Source: an uncultured Mycoplasmataceae bacterium (GTDB taxonomy: Bacteria; Bacillota_I; Bacilli_A; Mycoplasmatales; Hepatoplasmataceae). Taken from it: a stretch of 41,079 nucleotides of DNA. Below the pieces are notes generated by a model that searched no databases, was not told the DNA's origin, and was given only the letters and a program-made list of their open reading frames with translations. The translations under genes and the position numbers were made by a program. The stretch lies in assembly GCA_947330515.1 (NCBI GenBank), contig CAMZOE010000043.1, positions 1-41,079 on the forward strand, read 5' to 3'. Below are positions 38,490-41,079 of this stretch, in pieces (the first letter of the stretch is position 1; every line of letters starts with the position of its first letter).

Positions 38490-39278
38490 TTATTTGAAAT
38501 CAATCTTGTCTTTTATTAATGAAATTTGTTCATCGTAATTCATTTTTTTTGTTTGATTTTCAGCTTTAAATAACTTTGTTGTTCTATGAATAGTTATTTC
38601 ACTTGATTTAGAAACAAGATATTCACCAATAGCTTTATTTGTTTTTTGTTGTTGTAGTTGTTGTTTTTTATTATTTTTAGAATCATTTAAATTGTTTTCT
38701 TCAAATAAGGTAATTGCTTTAATTTCATCTTCTAATTGAGCAACTTCCTTATTGGAAATTTTTTGTTGATCATAAATTTCATCAAGATTATCTTTTGATA
38801 AATTATTTGTTTTTAAAAATGAATCCTTTTCTTGATTATCTTTTAAATACAATTCATTAACATCTTGATATGAAATTAATTCTTTTTCATTTAAAAATCC
38901 TTCAACATAAATAAAACCAGATAAAAAAGTTTTGTATTCTTTTTTTGTTATTTTATTTTTAAGAAATGCAATTGTTTGCTTATTGATAAAATTTTCAATT
39001 CTATTTTTTTCTAAAGATTTAATATTTAAAATGTTTAAATATTTCTTCAAAATATCAATATTATTAAATTTTCCGTATTTTTGTTTTAATTCAAGTTCTT
39101 CTTTTTCATATAACGAAAAGTATTCGTCACTGTTATAAAATTTATTTAATATTTGTTTTGTTTGTTTTGTTTTATTTTTTTTATAAATAAAAAAGAAGGA
39201 AATAAAAACAATAATCAATAATATAAATATAGAAATTGAAATTGTAATTATTTGAATTTTTGATATTTCATTTAACAT
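38490..39278 (-). CDS. Membrane-anchored coiled-coil hypothetical protein
   Basis: The 262-residue product has one N-terminal transmembrane segment (about 9-32) followed by a basic cluster (YKKNKTKQTKQ) and then a hydrophilic Lys/Glu/Asn/Gln-rich body with helical and coiled-coil character, including a Gln run near 204-212. It is therefore tethered to the membrane with the body probably in the cytoplasm. I do not recognise a family. The ATG at 39278 has GGGGAA upstream. It precedes the surface protein on the same strand, but a strong hairpin separates them. Confidence 0.65.
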   Translation of the reverse strand: MLNEISKIQIITISISIFILLIIVFISFFFIYKKNKTKQTKQILNKFYNSDEYFSLYEKEELELKQKYGKFNNIDILKKYLNILNIKSLEKNRIENFINKQTIAFLKNKITKKEYKTFLSGFIYVEGFLNEKELISYQDVNELYLKDNQEKDSFLKTNNLSKDNLDEIYDQQKISNKEVAQLEDEIKAITLFEENNLNDSKNNKKQQLQQQKTNKAIGEYLVSKSSEITIHRTTKLFKAENQTKKMNYDEQISLIKDKIDFK

Positions 39279-39478
39279 ATAGATTCCCCATAATACAAAA
39301 CATAAATAAAAATAAATATTCTATAAAAAAGAATACTAATAGTTTTTATATATTTTGTTTCAATCTTTTAATTTATTTTAATTATAATAAAAAAACATAT
39401 TTTAATATAATGTAGATAAAATATTAATTTTATATTTATACTTAATAAATTAAAAATAAATAAAGGAATAACATAAAA

Positions 39479-39967
39479 ATGAAAAAATTAACAAATAGTG
39501 TGTTAATAGAAAAGAATATTGAAATTGTTTGAAAAAAACTAACTATCAAAGAAGATAATTTAAAAAATTTTTTTCATAAATTAAAAACATTAGTTCCGAT
39601 TAATACTGATGAAAATTTAATAGGTAATTTATATGAATTTACTATTAAAACTACTGAAACTAAAAAAAATGAAAAAAAAATATCAGGAACAATAGAAATA
39701 GAAAATATAAGAAATGAAGACTTTTGAAAAGAATTATATTTAATAATAATTGTAAATGAAGAAATATTCATTAATATGCATTTTGAATTAACAGTTTTTG
39801 AAGGTGATAAAGATAAAACTCTTTTAAAAGTTGATTCAGATTTTGATTTTAAAAAGAAAACAACAAAATTCAAAAACTTTATAAATGTTACTTTTTTAAA
39901 AGGTGAAAAATTTGATGTTGAAATTAAAAAAGTACTAGAAGAATTAAAGTTTGAACTGGAATATTAA
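39479..39967 (+). CDS. Possible SRPBCC/START-fold hypothetical protein
   Basis: The 162-residue product starts behind an AAAGGA site. The opening (NSVLIEKNIEIVWKKLT), the middle strands (LIGNLYEFTIKTT, KISGTIEIENI) and the final long helix (TFLKGEKFDVEIKKVLEELKFELE) follow the strand-helix-strand-helix pattern of SRPBCC ligand-binding proteins. These usually begin with an S-x-x-I-x-A-P-x-E-x-V-W motif. The similarity is weak and there is no enzyme motif. It is the only plus-strand gene among minus-strand neighbours, and it ends in a 27-bp hairpin. Confidence 0.6.
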
Positions 39968-39971
39968 TTCT

Positions 39972-40037
39972 TTTTTTCAATAAAAAAAATAATCGTTTAT
40001 GTTTGTATCAAAACGATTATTTTTTTTATTGAAAAAA
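39972..40037. terminator. Bidirectional terminator with a perfect 27-bp stem
   Basis: The arms 39972-39998 and 40011-40037 are exactly complementary, contain long A and T runs and a core AATCGTTT, and have a 12-base loop. It lies between convergent genes ending at 39967 and 40038. Confidence 0.9.
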
Positions 40038-40877
40038 TTAATGTCTTTTAATATTTATCTCATAGTTTTCTGTAGTACTAAAATTTTTTTTCTTTTTAAA
40101 AACTTTTGGATTTTTTTGAATTTTTCTTGAATAAGTTTCTAGAAAATCTGTACCTTTTATATTTAAAACTATTCTTTCTTTTTTTATTTTTAAATCACTT
40201 TCTCAAATATATGCATAAAAATTAAAACTACTTAATGTTTTTTCATCTATCGTCATTCAATTTTGTTCAATAACAATAATTTTTTGATTATTTCTTTTAA
40301 AATTATTGGTGATATAACTTAAATTAATTGGTTTTTTATAATTATTAAAATCATTATCATCATCCATGGTAAGTAAAACTTTATCTTGATCAAAAATACT
40401 AATATTTTTAGCTTCTTTTGCTTTTAAAACATTTCTTATATTTTCTTCTTCTCTAAAATTCTTTAATGTATTAAATAAATCATCAATAATAATAAAAGAA
40501 TTTTTCTTAAAACTTTTTCCAGTACTATCTCAATTTGTAGAATCTATTTTATGATATTCAAGTTTTAATCCTTTAAAAAAACTTTTATCCAAATTACTAT
40601 AAACATTTATAAGCTTTTCTCTATTTTCAGGTTTAGGATAAGTGGCAAAATGATTTCAGTGTTTAGAATATTCTTCTAAAATAAAAAAAACTAATGTTTT
40701 TTTACCATTACCATTTTTCCCCCCGATCAAAATACTATGATTATTTTGATTAAATACACGTCTTAGAAATCGTTTTTTCGATTCTGAATAAAAAATATTT
40801 GATAAAGAAAGCGCAAAAATTAAAAAAATAATTCCTAACCCAAATAATATAGCCGACCATATAATTAATTCTTTCAT
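40038..40877 (-). CDS. Membrane-anchored P-loop ATPase of unknown family
   Basis: The 279-residue product has an N-terminal transmembrane segment (about 4-27), then a Walker A-like GKNGNGKKT at 53-61 and a Walker B-like FIIIDD with Asp132 and Asp133. The order is unlike Zot proteins, where the membrane segment follows the ATPase domain, although the Walker pair and size are comparable. The last part is Lys-rich (KKNFSTTENYEINIKRH). AAGGATGG precedes the ATG at 40877. UGA Trp codons are frequent. It lies just downstream of the 5S rRNA terminator, at the right end of the accessory region. A mobile-element or phage-derived ATPase is possible but unproven. Confidence 0.65.
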
Positions 40878-40943
40878 TTTCCATCCTTAATTTTTCTTTA
40901 ATATCTTTATTATATGTTATGTTTTTTAATTTTTAACAAAAAA

Positions 40944-40965
40944 AAAACATTCTAATGAATGTTTT
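40944..40965 (-). terminator. Terminator of the rRNA operon
   Basis: Stem AAAACATTC/GAATGTTTT (40944-40952 with 40957-40965) followed on the minus strand by a long U-run, immediately after the 5S rRNA. Confidence 0.85.
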
Positions 40966-40969
40966 AAAA

Positions 40970-41078
40970 GTTAGCAATAACCTATTCTTCCTTATAAAAA
41001 AGTACCTTCGGCGAAATAGAACTTAACTTCTGAGTTCGGAATGGAATCAGGTGTACCTTCTACTCTATCCTTACTAAC
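40970..41078 (-). rRNA. rrf: 5S ribosomal RNA
   Basis: The minus strand carries the conserved 5S core CCGAACTCAGAAGTTAAG and the loop sequence CGCCGAAGGTAC. The terminal helix pairs GTTAGTAA at 41071-41078 with TTGCTAAC at 40970-40977, giving a full-length molecule of about 109 bases, short as in other mollicutes. It is the 3-prime end of an rRNA operon whose 23S and 16S genes should lie to the right of the window. Confidence 0.95.
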
Positions 41079-41079
41079 A

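Noticed and set aside
993-40877. Many genes appearing split into fragments (purB, scpB, infB, the P-type ATPase, the helicase, the beta-helix protein), as if pseudogenes.
   Set aside because: Every break is a UGA in the same frame, often at a conserved Trp. With code 4 the genes are intact.

Overview
The window comes from a very AT-rich mollicute (Mycoplasma in the broad sense). The decisive sign is the genetic code. Conserved proteins (PurB, PurA, ScpB, DeoA, PlsC, RNase HIII, IF2, NusA, DnaK, a P-type ATPase) read through in one frame only if UGA is Trp, and several of those UGA codons sit where the families carry Trp. All coordinates here use code 4, so genes that look split under the standard code are given as single CDSs.

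Layout. (1) 1-529: a secreted-protein gene cut by the window edge, followed by an AT-rich gap. (2) 993-8367, minus strand: a compact housekeeping run acpS-plsC-deoA-scpA-scpB-rluB-purA-purB, with short gaps or overlaps between most genes and a terminator at 916-951. RNase HIII (8450-9301) is divergent. (3) 9364-15149, minus: the conserved nusA-ylxR-infB-rbfA-truB-ribF-rpsO translation and transcription cluster. (4) 15433-18252, minus: a Cu-type P1B ATPase with a Cys/His-rich N-terminus, next to a small ribbon-helix-helix-like protein. (5) 18253-20106: no intact gene. It holds several stem-loops and a frameshifted IS3-family transposase relic. (6) 20186-22066: dnaK, whose C-terminal lid is largely replaced by a 120-residue Pro/Ala/Arg/Gln/Gly repeat tail. 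(7) 22380-25682: an 1100-residue protein with two beta-helix-like repeat modules. (8) 26012-26085: tRNA-Trp(CCA).

From 26.2 kb to 40.9 kb, between tRNA-Trp and a 5S rRNA gene (40970-41078), lies an accessory region. On the plus strand it has a VirD4/TraG-type coupling ATPase, a 1265-residue SF1 helicase-nuclease resembling defence helicases, and a MOBV-type relaxase. On the minus strand it has a divergent dicarboxylate/amino acid symporter, a possible PemK/MazF-like protein, several membrane or surface proteins and a membrane-anchored P-loop protein. Relaxase plus coupling protein without the other type IV secretion genes suggests a mobilizable element or the remnant of an integrative conjugative element, with the helicase-nuclease as possible defence cargo.

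The observations most worth following up are the DnaK tail, the helicase-nuclease beside the mobilization genes, the giant beta-helix protein, and a recurring arrangement in which a -10 box lies 6-8 bases from the start codon, which suggests leaderless mRNAs.
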